A DNA stretch of 64,000 nucleotides from Methanoculleus sp. UBA374 (GCA_002508705.1 DAYL01000032.1:99746-163745), one strand, 5' to 3'. Shown: positions 1-8,756, counted from the stretch's first letter. The notes: generated by a model from the letters alone, not told the origin. Numbers and translations: made by a program.

Positions 1-351
1 GCCGGCGACAAACTCTTCCAGAAACTTGGCATCCTCGACGCCGTCGAAGCAAACGTCGTCCTCCGGGCGCCGACGATCAACGAAGTGGTGGTGGCGATGA
101 ACATGGGCACCGCCGATGCCGCGCTCCTCACGCTGGACCAGATAAACCCCGGGACGATGGACACCATCGACATCCCGCAGGAGAACGGTCTCACCCTCAT
201 CGTCCCGATAGGGGCGACTACCTTCACAGAACATCCCGACGCCGCCCAAAAATTCGTCGAGTTCGTCACCTCCGACGAAGGAAAGGCGATCTTTGCAAAG
301 CACGGGTTCCCGACCTACCCCGACCCGGCGTATATGGGCATTGAGCCATGA
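1..351 (+). CDS. wtpA: Tungstate/molybdate ABC transporter substrate-binding protein, C-terminal part
   Basis: The open frame runs from base 1, so the N-terminus with its signal peptide lies outside the window. About 116 residues remain. They read like the closing lobe of a ModA/WtpA oxyanion-binding protein: a VVVAMNMGTADAAL segment, then IDIPQENGL, then HPDAAQKFVEFVTSDEGKAIF and a final aromatic stretch. Such proteins capture tungstate or molybdate outside the cell and deliver it to the permease encoded just downstream. The stop codon overlaps the next ATG by four bases, which supports one operon. Substrate choice (tungstate or molybdate) cannot be read from this fragment; in methanogens the metal serves formylmethanofuran dehydrogenase and formate dehydrogenase. 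Confidence 0.85.
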   Translation, partial: AGDKLFQKLGILDAVEANVVLRAPTINEVVVAMNMGTADAALLTLDQINPGTMDTIDIPQENGLTLIVPIGATTFTEHPDAAQKFVEFVTSDEGKAIFAKHGFPTYPDPAYMGIEP

Positions 352-839
352 TCGGTACGGACTACACCTGTCGGGCTATCGGCGTCGTCCGGACGCCGTT
401 CTCCGACCCGGCCGCCGCCCCTATCCAGGCGGCCTTCTCCACCGCCCGCGGGACAGTGGAGGTCTTCCCCGAGTTCCGGGACGGGCTCTCGGCACTTGCG
501 GGGTTCTCCCACCTTATCCTCATCTACCGGTTCCACCGGGCCGCCGGTGAAGAACTCAGCGAACGTCCGCTCATCGACGGCGCGGAGCCGCACGGCATCT
601 TCGCCACCCGGCACTTCAACCGCCCGAACCGGCTCGGACTCTCGGTCGTCAGGCTCGCCGGGATCGACGGCGCCGTGCTCGCCGTCGAGGGCGTCGACCT
701 CCTGGACGGGACGCCGGTCCTCGACATCAAGCCCTATATCCCGGCGTTCGACAGCGTCCCCACTGCCGCCTCCGGGTGGGTGACCCCGCAGCACGTAGAG
801 CAGATCCGGAGACGGAGCGCTTCCTTCAAGGTTGATTAG
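348..839 (+). CDS. TrmO/TsaA-like tRNA methyltransferase (UPF0066)
   Basis: The 163-residue protein has the TrmO fold signature: an IGVVRTPF start, EVFPEFRDGL, LAGFSHLILIYRFHRA, FATRHFNRPNRLGLSVVRL and a VLDIKPYIPAFD end. Bacterial TrmO is a SAM-dependent enzyme that N6-methylates t6A37 of tRNA. Archaeal relatives are often annotated TsaA, and their substrate is less certain. It starts inside the stop of the oxyanion-binding protein (ATGA overlap) and ends two bases before the permease start, so it is cotranscribed with a metal transporter. The functional link is unclear. The family call is firm and the exact substrate is inference. Confidence 0.85.
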   Translation: MIGTDYTCRAIGVVRTPFSDPAAAPIQAAFSTARGTVEVFPEFRDGLSALAGFSHLILIYRFHRAAGEELSERPLIDGAEPHGIFATRHFNRPNRLGLSVVRLAGIDGAVLAVEGVDLLDGTPVLDIKPYIPAFDSVPTAASGWVTPQHVEQIRRRSASFKVD

Positions 840-841
840 CC

Positions 842-1657
842 GTGCTTGCCGACCGGGGCGCCCGTCCCCGCCGAACCCCGTTTAAAATCCTCTTTCTCAC
901 CGTCCTCTTCGTCCTGATCGGCTACATGGCCGTCGTCCTCGCCGGCCTCGTGGCCTACCCGCCGCTGCCGGCCCTCATCGAGAGCCTGGCATCCCCGGAG
1001 ATCATCGCTGCGGTCGAACTCTCCCTCGCCACCTCGGTGGTCTCCACCGCCCTCTGCACTCTCGTGGCCGTCCCGGCCGCTTACTCCCTCGCCCGGTTCT
1101 CGTTCCCCGGCAGGTGGATCGTAAACACCCTGGTGAACCTCCCGCTCGCCCTCCCGCCGCTCGTCGCCGGCGTGGCGCTGCTCATCTTCTACGGCCCGTC
1201 GACGTTCGGGAGGGTGCTCTCGTCCCTGGGGCTCGATATCGTCTACACCCCGCTCGGGATCATCGCCGCTCAGTTCTTCGTCAACGTGCCCTACATGATC
1301 CGGGTCGTGCGCTCAGCCTTCGAGACGATCAACCCGCGCTACGAGTACGTCGCCAGAACGCTCGGCTGTACCGAATGGGGCGCGTTCCGGGAGGTCGCCC
1401 TCCCCCTGGCCCGGAACGGCCTCGTCGCCGGTCTGGTCATCACCTGGTCCAAGTCCATCGGCGAGTTCGGTGCCGTTCTCATGCTCGCAGGGGCAACCCG
1501 GATGAAGACCGAGACCCTGCCCATCGCGCTCTTTCTGAACATGTCGACCGGAGACCTCGACCTCGCCATCGCTGCATCGGTCATCCTGATCGTGATCGCT
1601 GTGGCGTCGCTCCTCGTCTTCGAGCGCTACTCCGTCGGCAGCAGGGGGGCCTTCTGA
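842..1657 (+). CDS. wtpB: Tungstate/molybdate ABC transporter permease
   Basis: The 271-residue protein starts with GTG, two bases after the previous stop. An N-terminal membrane helix (ILFLTVLFVLIGYMAVVLAG) is followed by the ModB/WtpB core, with several hydrophobic segments. The EAA loop lies near residue 175 (YVARTLGCTEWGAFREVALPLARNG) and docks on the ATPase. The segment WSKSIGEFGAVLMLAGA is typical of molybdate and tungstate permeases. It forms the membrane channel for the oxyanion. Its TGA overlaps the ATG of the ATPase gene by one base. Confidence 0.9.
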   Translation: MLADRGARPRRTPFKILFLTVLFVLIGYMAVVLAGLVAYPPLPALIESLASPEIIAAVELSLATSVVSTALCTLVAVPAAYSLARFSFPGRWIVNTLVNLPLALPPLVAGVALLIFYGPSTFGRVLSSLGLDIVYTPLGIIAAQFFVNVPYMIRVVRSAFETINPRYEYVARTLGCTEWGAFREVALPLARNGLVAGLVITWSKSIGEFGAVLMLAGATRMKTETLPIALFLNMSTGDLDLAIAASVILIVIAVASLLVFERYSVGSRGAF

Positions 1658-2706
1658 TGCTCGAGATCAGGGACCTCTCCCTCTCGCTCGGGGAATTTTC
1701 GCTCGACGGTGTGGACCTGACCGTCGCCGACGCCGAGTATTTCATCATCCTCGGCCCGACCGGCGCCGGAAAGACGATACTCCTTGAGACACTCGCGGGG
1801 ATATACACCCCGAAGACAGGGACGATCACTCTCGACGGCCGCAACATCACCCGCACCGATCCCCGGGACCGGGAGATCGGCATGGTCTACCAGGACTACA
1901 TGCTCTTCCCCCACCTCACCGTCGGGGAGAACGTCGGGTTCGGCCTCCGGCAGCGGGGGGACGACCCTGCCCGGATACGAGAGACGGTGCGGAAGACCGC
2001 AGACCTGCTCGGGATCGGCCGCCTTCTGGAGCGCACACCGGGGACGCTCTCCGGCGGAGAGCAGCAGCGGGCGGCAATCGCCCGGGCGCTCGTTCTCCGG
2101 CCCCGCGTCCTGCTCCTGGACGAGCCGCTCTCGGCGCTCGACGCCGTCACCCGGGACCGGCTCCGGAAGGAACTGAAAGCCGTCCACCGTACGACCAAAA
2201 CAACGGTCGTCCACATCACCCACCACTTCGAAGACATATTTGCCCTCGCCGACCGGGTGGCGGTGATGCAGGGCGGCAGGATCGTGCAGACCGGCACGCC
2301 CGACGAGGTCTTTCGGAAACCGGCCACCGAGTTCGTCGCCGCTTTCACCGGCATGGAGAACGTCTACCGCGGTGTCTCACGGGTCCGGGACGGGGAGGCG
2401 GCCATCGACCTCGGGGCGATCACCGTCCGGACCGTCACGGCCGTCGAGGGCGACGTCTGCGTCGGCGTCCGGCCAGAAGAGGTGATCGTATCCCGGGAAC
2501 CGTTCGAGTCGAGCGCCACAAACGTCTTCTCCGGGACGGTGACGGAGGTCCAGCAGAACGGCATGTTCTCGAAGGTCGTCGTGGATGCGGGCCGGCCCTT
2601 CGTCGCCGTCCTGACCCGGCAGAGCATCGCACGCCTGGGCCTCGCCGAAGGGGAGCCGGCCTACGTCACCTTCAAGGCTTCCGCAGTCCACGTCTTTGCC
2701 AGGTAG
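1657..2706 (+). CDS. wtpC: Tungstate/molybdate ABC transporter ATP-binding protein
   Basis: The 349-residue protein starts at the ATG in TGATG; a longer reading from 1114 only extends into the permease gene. Walker A is GPTGAGKT, the Q-loop VYQDYMLFPHLT, the signature LSGGEQQRAAIARAL, Walker B VLLLDEPLSALD and the switch histidine in VVHITHHFEDIF. After about residue 230 a TOBE/MOP-like domain follows (GVRPEEVIVSRE, VTEVQQNGMFSKVVVDAG), as in ModC/WtpC, where it may sense the oxyanion. It powers uptake through the permease encoded upstream. It is the last gene of the operon. Confidence 0.92.
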   Translation: MLEIRDLSLSLGEFSLDGVDLTVADAEYFIILGPTGAGKTILLETLAGIYTPKTGTITLDGRNITRTDPRDREIGMVYQDYMLFPHLTVGENVGFGLRQRGDDPARIRETVRKTADLLGIGRLLERTPGTLSGGEQQRAAIARALVLRPRVLLLDEPLSALDAVTRDRLRKELKAVHRTTKTTVVHITHHFEDIFALADRVAVMQGGRIVQTGTPDEVFRKPATEFVAAFTGMENVYRGVSRVRDGEAAIDLGAITVRTVTAVEGDVCVGVRPEEVIVSREPFESSATNVFSGTVTEVQQNGMFSKVVVDAGRPFVAVLTRQSIARLGLAEGEPAYVTFKASAVHVFAR

Positions 2707-2974
2707 CAGGCACAGCATTTCCCCGGGTTCCGATCCACTGGGACACCTGACGGGGATCGGCGAGATCCGGGAGGAGATCGCCTTTGCCACCCGGTTCGGC
2801 ATATCCACCGATGCGTTCGTCCCCCCTCTTCTCGTCCGGTACTGGGGCGACAGGAGTTGCGCTCCGGAAGAGACCACTGTGATATCGGCCGTGACGAGAA
2901 CTTCGGCGCTGCCGCCCACGGAGTCTATGCAGTTTGTGTGAAACGGGATACCCGGTATTTTGCCGGTTGTCGCG
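2707..2974. other. Intergenic stretch without a convincing gene
   Basis: An 81-codon plus-strand frame (2696-2941) crosses this gap but overlaps the ATPase stop, has no clear ribosome site and matches no family I recognise. Nothing else is visible. It may be untranslated sequence or an old remnant. Confidence 0.4.
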
Positions 2975-3658
2975 TTAAAATTGCGGAACGCCCTTCCCTC
3001 TGAGCGCCTGCAGTCCCTCCGTCGGGTTGAGCAGGTGCAGCCCGTACCCATCTTGAAGGGCCTGTTTCGCCGAGCGGATGAGAGGGGTATCCAGAGTGAC
3101 GAAACTATCCGCCCGATTCAGGATTGCAGTCGTCAGCAACGTTGCGTCCTGGGTCTTTGACTCCCGGATTAGAAAGAGAATCGAGGAGCATATGGACCAG
3201 TAGGTGCCGTCTTCCCAGGGTGAGGCCTCCGGGATAATAGTGATCCCATGGTTCTCGAAGAGTGTATCGAAGGAAGCAAGCGTCAATCCGTAGATATGCT
3301 CGTAGCACTCTTCTGGGATCTGCGGGTTATTTCGGGAGTCCCTCCACCGTGAAATCGGGATGCCGCCTTTGAACAGGAGGATACTGCGCACTTCATCTCG
3401 GATTGACGAAAAGAGTTCATTTGTCGCCAGTGCGGAGACATAGAATTCGTCCGGCAATCCGTTCCTTCGTTGCCGCACAATTTCGTCGATAAACATCAAC
3501 GAAGTTTGATATCGTCCAAGGTAGACATTGAGAAAATCGCAAGGAAGTTTCAGCTGCTCACAAAAAAACTTCAGGACACCGCCCTCACCGAGCACCCAGT
3601 GCGCAAGAACGTTCGTATCGATGAACCAGATGTTCCCAGAAATGCTTGTGGCCTCCAA
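2975..3658 (-). CDS. PIN-domain protein (putative VapC-like ribonuclease)
   Basis: The 227-residue protein opens with WFIDTNVLAHW, the beta strand that carries the first metal-binding Asp of PIN nucleases. Near the C-terminus SKTQDATLLTTAILNRADSFVTLD supplies the later acidic residues. PIN domains cut RNA, commonly as toxins. At 227 residues it is longer than typical VapC (about 130), with an insert in the middle. The start is probably TTG at 3658, six bases after the stop of a small basic ORF; the GGAGG within the first codons may instead serve a start a few codons later. Toxin activity is inferred from the domain and the small partner only. Confidence 0.7.
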   Translation of the reverse strand: MEATSISGNIWFIDTNVLAHWVLGEGGVLKFFCEQLKLPCDFLNVYLGRYQTSLMFIDEIVRQRRNGLPDEFYVSALATNELFSSIRDEVRSILLFKGGIPISRWRDSRNNPQIPEECYEHIYGLTLASFDTLFENHGITIIPEASPWEDGTYWSICSSILFLIRESKTQDATLLTTAILNRADSFVTLDTPLIRSAKQALQDGYGLHLLNPTEGLQALRGKGVPQF

Positions 3659-3664
3659 AATAGG

Positions 3665-3805
3665 TTACTTCGAAGATTTTTTCTTTTTTGAACTCCATAA
3701 ACCCTGAATCTGTCCGGCAGTCCCGTATTTGCTTGAGTGTTGCCGGACCTCATAATATTTGCCGGTCACAGGGTTGTAGATCCTCTTTTTCCGGGCAGAC
3801 GGCAT
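3665..3805 (-). CDS. Small lysine-rich protein upstream of the PIN gene (possible antitoxin or partner)
   Basis: A 46-codon frame starts at ATG 3805 behind a strong GAGGAGG ribosome site and stops six bases before the PIN gene. The product is very basic, beginning MPSARKKRIYNPVTGKYYEV and ending in a run of lysines and serines. The NPVTGKYYEVRQ segment is a recurring pattern in short archaeal proteins beside PIN genes, as far as I recall. No DNA-binding fold can be shown. The good ribosome site and tight spacing make it a credible gene and a possible antitoxin. Confidence 0.6.
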   Translation of the reverse strand: MPSARKKRIYNPVTGKYYEVRQHSSKYGTAGQIQGLWSSKKKKSSK

Positions 3806-3963
3806 CGTTGTATTACCTCCTCTCATACAACCGAGACATACACTACTTCAGAGCAGAAAATATATGAGTTTTCTTATATGGCTCACGTCATACCCGGAAG
3901 GCCCCTCATCTTCCGGAAAGTAAAAATAGATACAATTGAGGCCCGGGACCGAACCGTTGCTCT

Positions 3964-4122
3964 CTAAAGCTTCTTAAACCGGCTCTTCGCCGCGCCGCAC
4001 CGGGGGCATCGCCAGGTGTCGGGCAGGTCTTCGAAGGCGGTTCCGGGCTTGATGCCGTGAGCGGAGTCCCCGATTGCGGGATTATAGACGTAGCCGCAGA
4101 GGGCGCATCGGTATGAATCCAT
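3964..4122 (-). CDS. Rubredoxin
   Basis: The 52-residue protein carries the two iron-binding knuckles of rubredoxin: [16 protein letters not shown] near residue 5 and [13 protein letters not shown] near residue 38. The linker [14 protein letters not shown] is typical. Four cysteines hold one iron atom, and the protein carries single electrons in the cytoplasm, in anaerobes often to oxygen- or peroxide-reducing enzymes. ATG 4122 is preceded by AGGTGA. Length and motif spacing are standard. No redox partner gene lies next to it; the closest neighbour on the same strand is a HerA-like ATPase. Confidence 0.95.
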   Translation of the reverse strand: MDSYRCALCGYVYNPAIGDSAHGIKPGTAFEDLPDTWRCPRCGAAKSRFKKL

Positions 4123-4210
4123 CGCTTTTCACCTTCCGCCCCGACCGGCCGCACGGGGCCGATAGGGACACAGTGTCCCATTTATTTTCGGGCATCGATA
4201 AGCGCTTCGG

Positions 4211-5773
4211 TCAGGAGATCGGGAACGACACCTCCTTACCGGTGCAGCCGTCGAGGAGAATCGAGCGCTCCCCGCGCTCCGATGCAAACCGGACCAGATA
4301 GACCGGGTAGTAGATCGTATCGAACCCGACGATCTCCGCCGTCGGCTCAATTCCCTTCAGGATGGTCCGGAGAGAGGACTCCGTGACCTTCGCTTCGGGG
4401 GGCGGCCCCCGGAGCGGCTCCATCGGGAGGTCTGTACCCCGCCGGAGGGTGTGCAGGCCCGGAATCTCAGCGGCGAGCAGGGGCACGTAGACCACCGTAT
4501 CGCCCACCGTCTTCACCTCCGTGATGAGTTTCGCCTCCACGAGGCTTTTTATCGCCTTCTTCACCACACCGGATGCGAGATGGGTGTCCGCCTCGATCTC
4601 GGTCATCGTCGAGCCGCCGTTCGCGAGTCCCGAGACGATCTTCACCGCGGCCTCATCGAGCCCCAGGAGGTCCGAAAACCCCGGCCTGACCTTCAGCCCC
4701 CGGTCGATCTCGACGACGCAGCCGGTGCAGCCATCGAGGACAAACGACGCCGTCTTCGTCGCTTTCCGGATGAGCCCGCCGATGTAGCGGACCTCCACCC
4801 GGTGGAGCGGCCGGTAGACACGTTCCCCCGAGACGATCCGTTCATCGGGCTCCAGGAAGAGGAACCGACGCTTTCGCTTCGTTTTTGCAAGATCGAGCGC
4901 CTCCTCACGGAGCAGAACCGGGACCACCGCATCCCCGGCGGCGCGGGGCGCCTCCGGTTCCCCACGTTCCTCCCGGGGCCCGGCGCACGGTTCGGCCGGA
5001 GGTGCGGGCACGAGGCGGGGGGTCAGCCCCCGGTGCGCCGTCACCCGCGCACCGAAACGCATCCGCACCTTCTCCCGGGAGAGACCGCCCATCACAAAGA
5101 ACTCGCCGGGTTCGAGTTCCGCGAGTTCGCCGACCTCCTGCCGGGACGAGAAGAAGAGGCCGACCGCTTTCAGGTCGTTCTCAATCGAGAGTTTCCCGAT
5201 GATCTGGCTGTTGCACTGCGAGAGGACGTTCTTTGCCACGAGCGACGGCCGCTGGGTCGCGACCAGCAGTCCGAGCCCGCGCTTGCGCCCCCGGCGGGAG
5301 ATCTCCTCGATCTTCTTGATGGACTCGCCGGACTGGGGGATGAACTTGTCCGCCTCCTCCACAATCAGGAGGTACGGCTGCCTTAACCGGCTTTCGAGGT
5401 CGTAGAGGATGTCGGCGAGCGTCGCTACCTTCTCGCGCATATCGATCTCCGAGACGTCGAAGATCACCGCCGTCCGGGAGCAGATCGCGTCCTGCATCAG
5501 TTCCCGGATGTTCGTCCGCCCGATATCCGCATCGCAGCCGTCGCCGGAACCGACCCGGACGAGGGAGAACCGGTCTTTGAGCGAGGAGTACTCTCCTTCC
5601 GTATCGATGAGGCAGAACCCCACCCGCGCCTGCAGGAGCCGCTCGCAGAGAACCGCGATGCCCCAGCTCTTCCCGGCGCCCGACTGCGCGATGATACAGG
5701 TCCTTCCCGTGACCAGTTCCTGAGCATCGACGGCAATCTCCCGGTCGCCGGCCTTCCCGATTACGAGGTCCAT
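4211..5773 (-). CDS. HerA/DUF87-type ATPase with C-terminal winged-helix region
   Basis: The 520-residue protein has an N-terminal HerA-FtsK P-loop domain: Walker A IAQSGAGKSWG near residue 30, Walker B LLIVEEADKF near 137, and an arginine-rich EISRRGRKRGLGLLVATQRPS sensor region. HerA-class ATPases pump or translocate DNA, often with NurA nuclease, but no nurA is nearby. A proline-rich linker near residue 255 leads to a winged-helix-like segment (residues about 375-435) flanked by two similar blocks ending SFVLDGCTGCVVE and SILLDGCTGKEVS. That repeated block is not part of classic HerA. The role is probably DNA-related, but the exact process is unknown. Confidence 0.8.
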   Translation of the reverse strand: MDLVIGKAGDREIAVDAQELVTGRTCIIAQSGAGKSWGIAVLCERLLQARVGFCLIDTEGEYSSLKDRFSLVRVGSGDGCDADIGRTNIRELMQDAICSRTAVIFDVSEIDMREKVATLADILYDLESRLRQPYLLIVEEADKFIPQSGESIKKIEEISRRGRKRGLGLLVATQRPSLVAKNVLSQCNSQIIGKLSIENDLKAVGLFFSSRQEVGELAELEPGEFFVMGGLSREKVRMRFGARVTAHRGLTPRLVPAPPAEPCAGPREERGEPEAPRAAGDAVVPVLLREEALDLAKTKRKRRFLFLEPDERIVSGERVYRPLHRVEVRYIGGLIRKATKTASFVLDGCTGCVVEIDRGLKVRPGFSDLLGLDEAAVKIVSGLANGGSTMTEIEADTHLASGVVKKAIKSLVEAKLITEVKTVGDTVVYVPLLAAEIPGLHTLRRGTDLPMEPLRGPPPEAKVTESSLRTILKGIEPTAEIVGFDTIYYPVYLVRFASERGERSILLDGCTGKEVSFPIS

Positions 5774-5856
5774 GCGTTCAAGAGATCACACGACGGCAGG
5801 GATGTTAACGCTTCGCTTAGGTTTCAAGCGTGTCCGATTTTAAAAATCAACAATAA

Positions 5857-7236
5857 TTATCGACCTTTATTCCTCCCGAGCGATAAGAAGACGCCTAAAA
5901 CCGAGAGGACCGCAAAAGCGAGGAAGAGCAACTGCATGCTCAGGAGGAACTCCGGGAATATCACCGGCGTAACGGTGGTCGACCCCATAACGACCGCAAA
6001 GACCACGAGGACCGCTCCCATGCTCAGCATCATCCCGAACGACCGCATCATCGCCGTCATCGCGGATGCGCACCCGTACTCCCGCTTCGTGACAGAGCCC
6101 ATGATGGCGGTGGTGTTCGGGGACGAGAAGAGCCCGACTCCCACACCCAGCAGGACCAGGAGGGCGAGGATCAGGGAGATCGGCGCCGACTCACCGAGCA
6201 GAGCGAAGCCGAAGAGAGCCACAGCCGAGATCCCCATCCCCACCGAGGCGACGAGCCCGGGCTGTATCCGGTCGGCGAGACGGCCGGAGACCGGGGCGAC
6301 GAAGACCTGGATGATCGGCTGGACCAGGAGCAGTGTTCCTGCAGCGACGGGTTCGTAGCCCCGGATATACTGGAGGTAGAGGGAGAGGAGGAACCCGACC
6401 GCATACGTGGCGCTGTAGTTGATCAGGGCGGCACCGTTCGAGGCGGCGAAGACCCGGTTCTTCGCGATGAGGGAAACCGGGAGGAGAGGGCAGGGCTGCC
6501 GCCGCTCCACCCGGAATGCGGCAATTCCAAGCAGGAGGGCCGCGACAAGGAGCGCCGCGCCGGTCGGGGTGGTCGCCGAGGCCAGGCCCAGGAAGAGGCA
6601 GAGGATCAGAGCGGAAGAGAGGACCATGCCGGGGAAGTCGAAGTCTCCGTGCTGCCGCTCGTTCAGGAACGCCGGGAACTTTCCGGCGTAGAAGAGGGCC
6701 GGGACGGCGAGGAGCGCGGTCGCGATGAAGATGCTCCGCCAGCCGAAGTACTGGGTCAGGGCGCCCCCGAGGAACGGCCCGAGCGAGAGCCCGGCATAGA
6801 CGGCGGTGACGTTGAGCCCGATCGCGGAACCGCGTTCGCCGGGCGGGTAGAGGTGTGTGATCAGGGCCACGCTGTTTGCGTAGATCAGGGCGCCGCCGGC
6901 CCCCTGCAGGAAGCGGAAGACGAGGAGCAGGTCGAGCGAAGGCGTGAAGATGGTGAGGACGGACCCGGCGGTGTAGACGACGACCCCGACCAGAAAGACG
7001 GTGACCCTGCCCCGGGTGTCGCCGAGCCTGCCTGCCGGGAGGAGGAAGATGACCGACGAGAGGAGGTAGGCGCTGGAGATCCAGGCGAGCATTGCGGCGT
7101 CGGCGGAGAACTCGGCCCCGATGGCAGGCAGGGCGAGGTTGATTGCGGAACCCGTGAACGGATTCAGGAACGTGACGACGGTGACCAGTAACAGGATAAA
7201 TCTTCGTGAATACGCGTGCCCGTCCTCCTGCTTCAC
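5857..7236 (-). CDS. MFS transporter, DHA2 (EmrB/QacA-like) family
   Basis: I chose GTG 7236 because GAGGAG lies five bases ahead; a longer frame begins at 7293 without such a site. The resulting 459-residue protein has about 14 hydrophobic segments, as in drug:H+ antiporter-2 proteins. Family motifs are visible: LPAGRLGDTRGR between the second and third helices (motif A), RFLQGAGGALIYANSVALI, and GSAIGLNVTAVYAGLSLGPFLGGAL (motif C). It probably exports small toxic compounds with proton antiport; the substrate cannot be predicted. It stands alone, about 80 bp after the HerA-like gene. Confidence 0.9.
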   Translation of the reverse strand: MKQEDGHAYSRRFILLLVTVVTFLNPFTGSAINLALPAIGAEFSADAAMLAWISSAYLLSSVIFLLPAGRLGDTRGRVTVFLVGVVVYTAGSVLTIFTPSLDLLLVFRFLQGAGGALIYANSVALITHLYPPGERGSAIGLNVTAVYAGLSLGPFLGGALTQYFGWRSIFIATALLAVPALFYAGKFPAFLNERQHGDFDFPGMVLSSALILCLFLGLASATTPTGAALLVAALLLGIAAFRVERRQPCPLLPVSLIAKNRVFAASNGAALINYSATYAVGFLLSLYLQYIRGYEPVAAGTLLLVQPIIQVFVAPVSGRLADRIQPGLVASVGMGISAVALFGFALLGESAPISLILALLVLLGVGVGLFSSPNTTAIMGSVTKREYGCASAMTAMMRSFGMMLSMGAVLVVFAVVMGSTTVTPVIFPEFLLSMQLLFLAFAVLSVLGVFLSLGRNKGR

Positions 7237-7407
7237 CGCAACTCCTCGTGCCCCGAATATAGGAATATTTGCGCTCGCCGCAAATAAGGGCACTGCCGGC
7301 CGTCCACGCCGGATCGATACCCTCCACTGAACGGCACCGGCACAAAACGCCCTTACCGGGGCCGAGAAGAGCCGGGGAAGGTCCCCCTCCCCGGTGTTTG
7401 CCGTCCG

Positions 7408-7746
7408 TTACCGCCGGATCGCCCCGGCAATGGCACCGCCGATCAGGGAGAGTATCCCCTGGTAGATGAACGCCACGACGATGAGGACTATCGACGTCCC
7501 GAGGCCTGCAATGAACCCGAATGCCCCGAGAATAACCGTGCCGCCGACGAGAAGCAGCACCGCGATGATGATGGCGCCGAGGATGCCGGCAAACAGCCCG
7601 GCCTTTGCACCGTTTCCAATCCCGCGCCCGGAGATCCAGCCGGCGACGAACCCGCCGACCAGCGGTCCGATGACCGGCAACAGGAAACCGAGAATGAGTC
7701 CCACGAGCCACCCGATGATGACACCAGTCCAGAAGTTATTAGCCAT
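7408..7746 (-). CDS. DUF5518-like small membrane protein
   Basis: The 112-residue protein is almost wholly hydrophobic, with glycine-rich helices: FWTGVIIGWLVGLILGFLLPVIGPLVGGF, then a short polar turn (WISGRGIGNGAKAG), then two or three more helices. The ATG at 7746 sits behind AAGGAAGGT; a GTG four codons earlier is possible. The pattern of a glycine-zipper membrane protein with the ISGRG.GNGAKAGLFAG turn matches DUF5518, a family frequent in Methanomicrobiales and halophiles and of unknown function. Confidence 0.75.
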   Translation of the reverse strand: MANNFWTGVIIGWLVGLILGFLLPVIGPLVGGFVAGWISGRGIGNGAKAGLFAGILGAIIIAVLLLVGGTVILGAFGFIAGLGTSIVLIVVAFIYQGILSLIGGAIAGAIRR

Positions 7747-7807
7747 ACCTTCCTTCACCGCCGGGACTTTGAAGATGTAGTATATAAGAGTAGTGGCCCG
7801 GCTTCAG

Positions 7808-8755
7808 TCAACGGCGGATCCGGGTCCCCGCCCGCCCGGCAAGGGCGGCAGCGGCAGAATCGAGCGAACCGATGGTCACCCGCTCCCCACCGGCCTCGAG
7901 GAACCCGATAGCCGCCTCGATCTTCGGCCCCATCGTCCCGGCCGGAAACTGCCCGGCCGCGAGGTGCCGCCTTGCCTCCGCAACCGTCATCTCGCGGAGG
8001 TCCCGCTGACCCGGCCGCCCGTAGTTTACGGCAACGCGTTCGACGTCGGTCAGGATAAGCAGGTCGCCGGCGCCGACAAGCCGGGCGAGGAGCGCCGCAG
8101 TGTAGTCCTTGTCCACCACCGCTTCGACTCCCCTGAGGGTGCCTCCGGGACCCGCGACTACCGGGACGCCACCGCCGCCCGCGGCGATCACGACCGCTCC
8201 GGCCGAACAGAGCCGGGCAATCGCCTCCCCCTCCACGAGGGCTATCGGACGCGGCGAGGGGACCACCCGACGGTAGCCCTGCCCCGGGATCTGCGTCATC
8301 CGCCAGCCCTTCTCGTTCTCGAGCCGTCTCGCCTGCATCGCGGTATAAAACGGGCCGATAGGTTTCTCGGGGGTTTGAAACGCCGGGTCGACAGCCGCGA
8401 CGAGGGTCTGGGTGAGCACCGTCGCAACCGGGCAGTCCACTCCGGCCGCGAAAAGAGCCTCCTGCAGCGACTGCTGGAGCAAGTAACCGATCATCCCCTG
8501 GCTCTCCGCCCCGCAGACGTCGAGCGGCATCGGCGGGAGAGTATCCTTCGCGAGTTCGTTCTTGAGGAGGATGTCCCCCACCTGGGGGCCGTTCCCGTGG
8601 GTGACGGCGACGGCGTAGCCGTCTCCCGCAATCCCCGCGATGTGCCGCACGGTCCTCCGGACGTTCGCGAATTGCTCTTCGGCCGTCCCCGTCTCCCGGT
8701 GGCGGAGGATGGCGTTGCCGCCGAGCGCGATCACCACGGCCTTCCCGGGCATCAC
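7808..8755 (-). CDS. arcC: Carbamate kinase
   Basis: The 315-residue amino-acid-kinase-fold protein begins AVVIALGGNAIL and has THGNGPQVGDILLKNE, the AESQGMIGYLLQQSL block, VVIAAGGGGVPVV, VVDKDYTAALLA and FPAGTMGPKIEAAIGF, all standard for carbamate kinase. It makes ATP from carbamoyl phosphate and ADP. It follows the arginine deiminase gene (two-base gap), so the pair looks like part of arginine fermentation. The middle enzyme, catabolic ornithine carbamoyltransferase, is not in the window; the anabolic ArgF elsewhere could serve. GTG 8755 or ATG 8752 could be the start. Confidence 0.95.
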   Translation of the reverse strand: MMPGKAVVIALGGNAILRHRETGTAEEQFANVRRTVRHIAGIAGDGYAVAVTHGNGPQVGDILLKNELAKDTLPPMPLDVCGAESQGMIGYLLQQSLQEALFAAGVDCPVATVLTQTLVAAVDPAFQTPEKPIGPFYTAMQARRLENEKGWRMTQIPGQGYRRVVPSPRPIALVEGEAIARLCSAGAVVIAAGGGGVPVVAGPGGTLRGVEAVVDKDYTAALLARLVGAGDLLILTDVERVAVNYGRPGQRDLREMTVAEARRHLAAGQFPAGTMGPKIEAAIGFLEAGGERVTIGSLDSAAAALAGRAGTRIRR

Positions 8756-8756
8756 C

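Noticed and set aside
2696-2941. 81-codon plus-strand frame after the transporter ATPase
   Set aside because: Overlaps the ATPase stop, lacks a ribosome site and matches nothing known to me.
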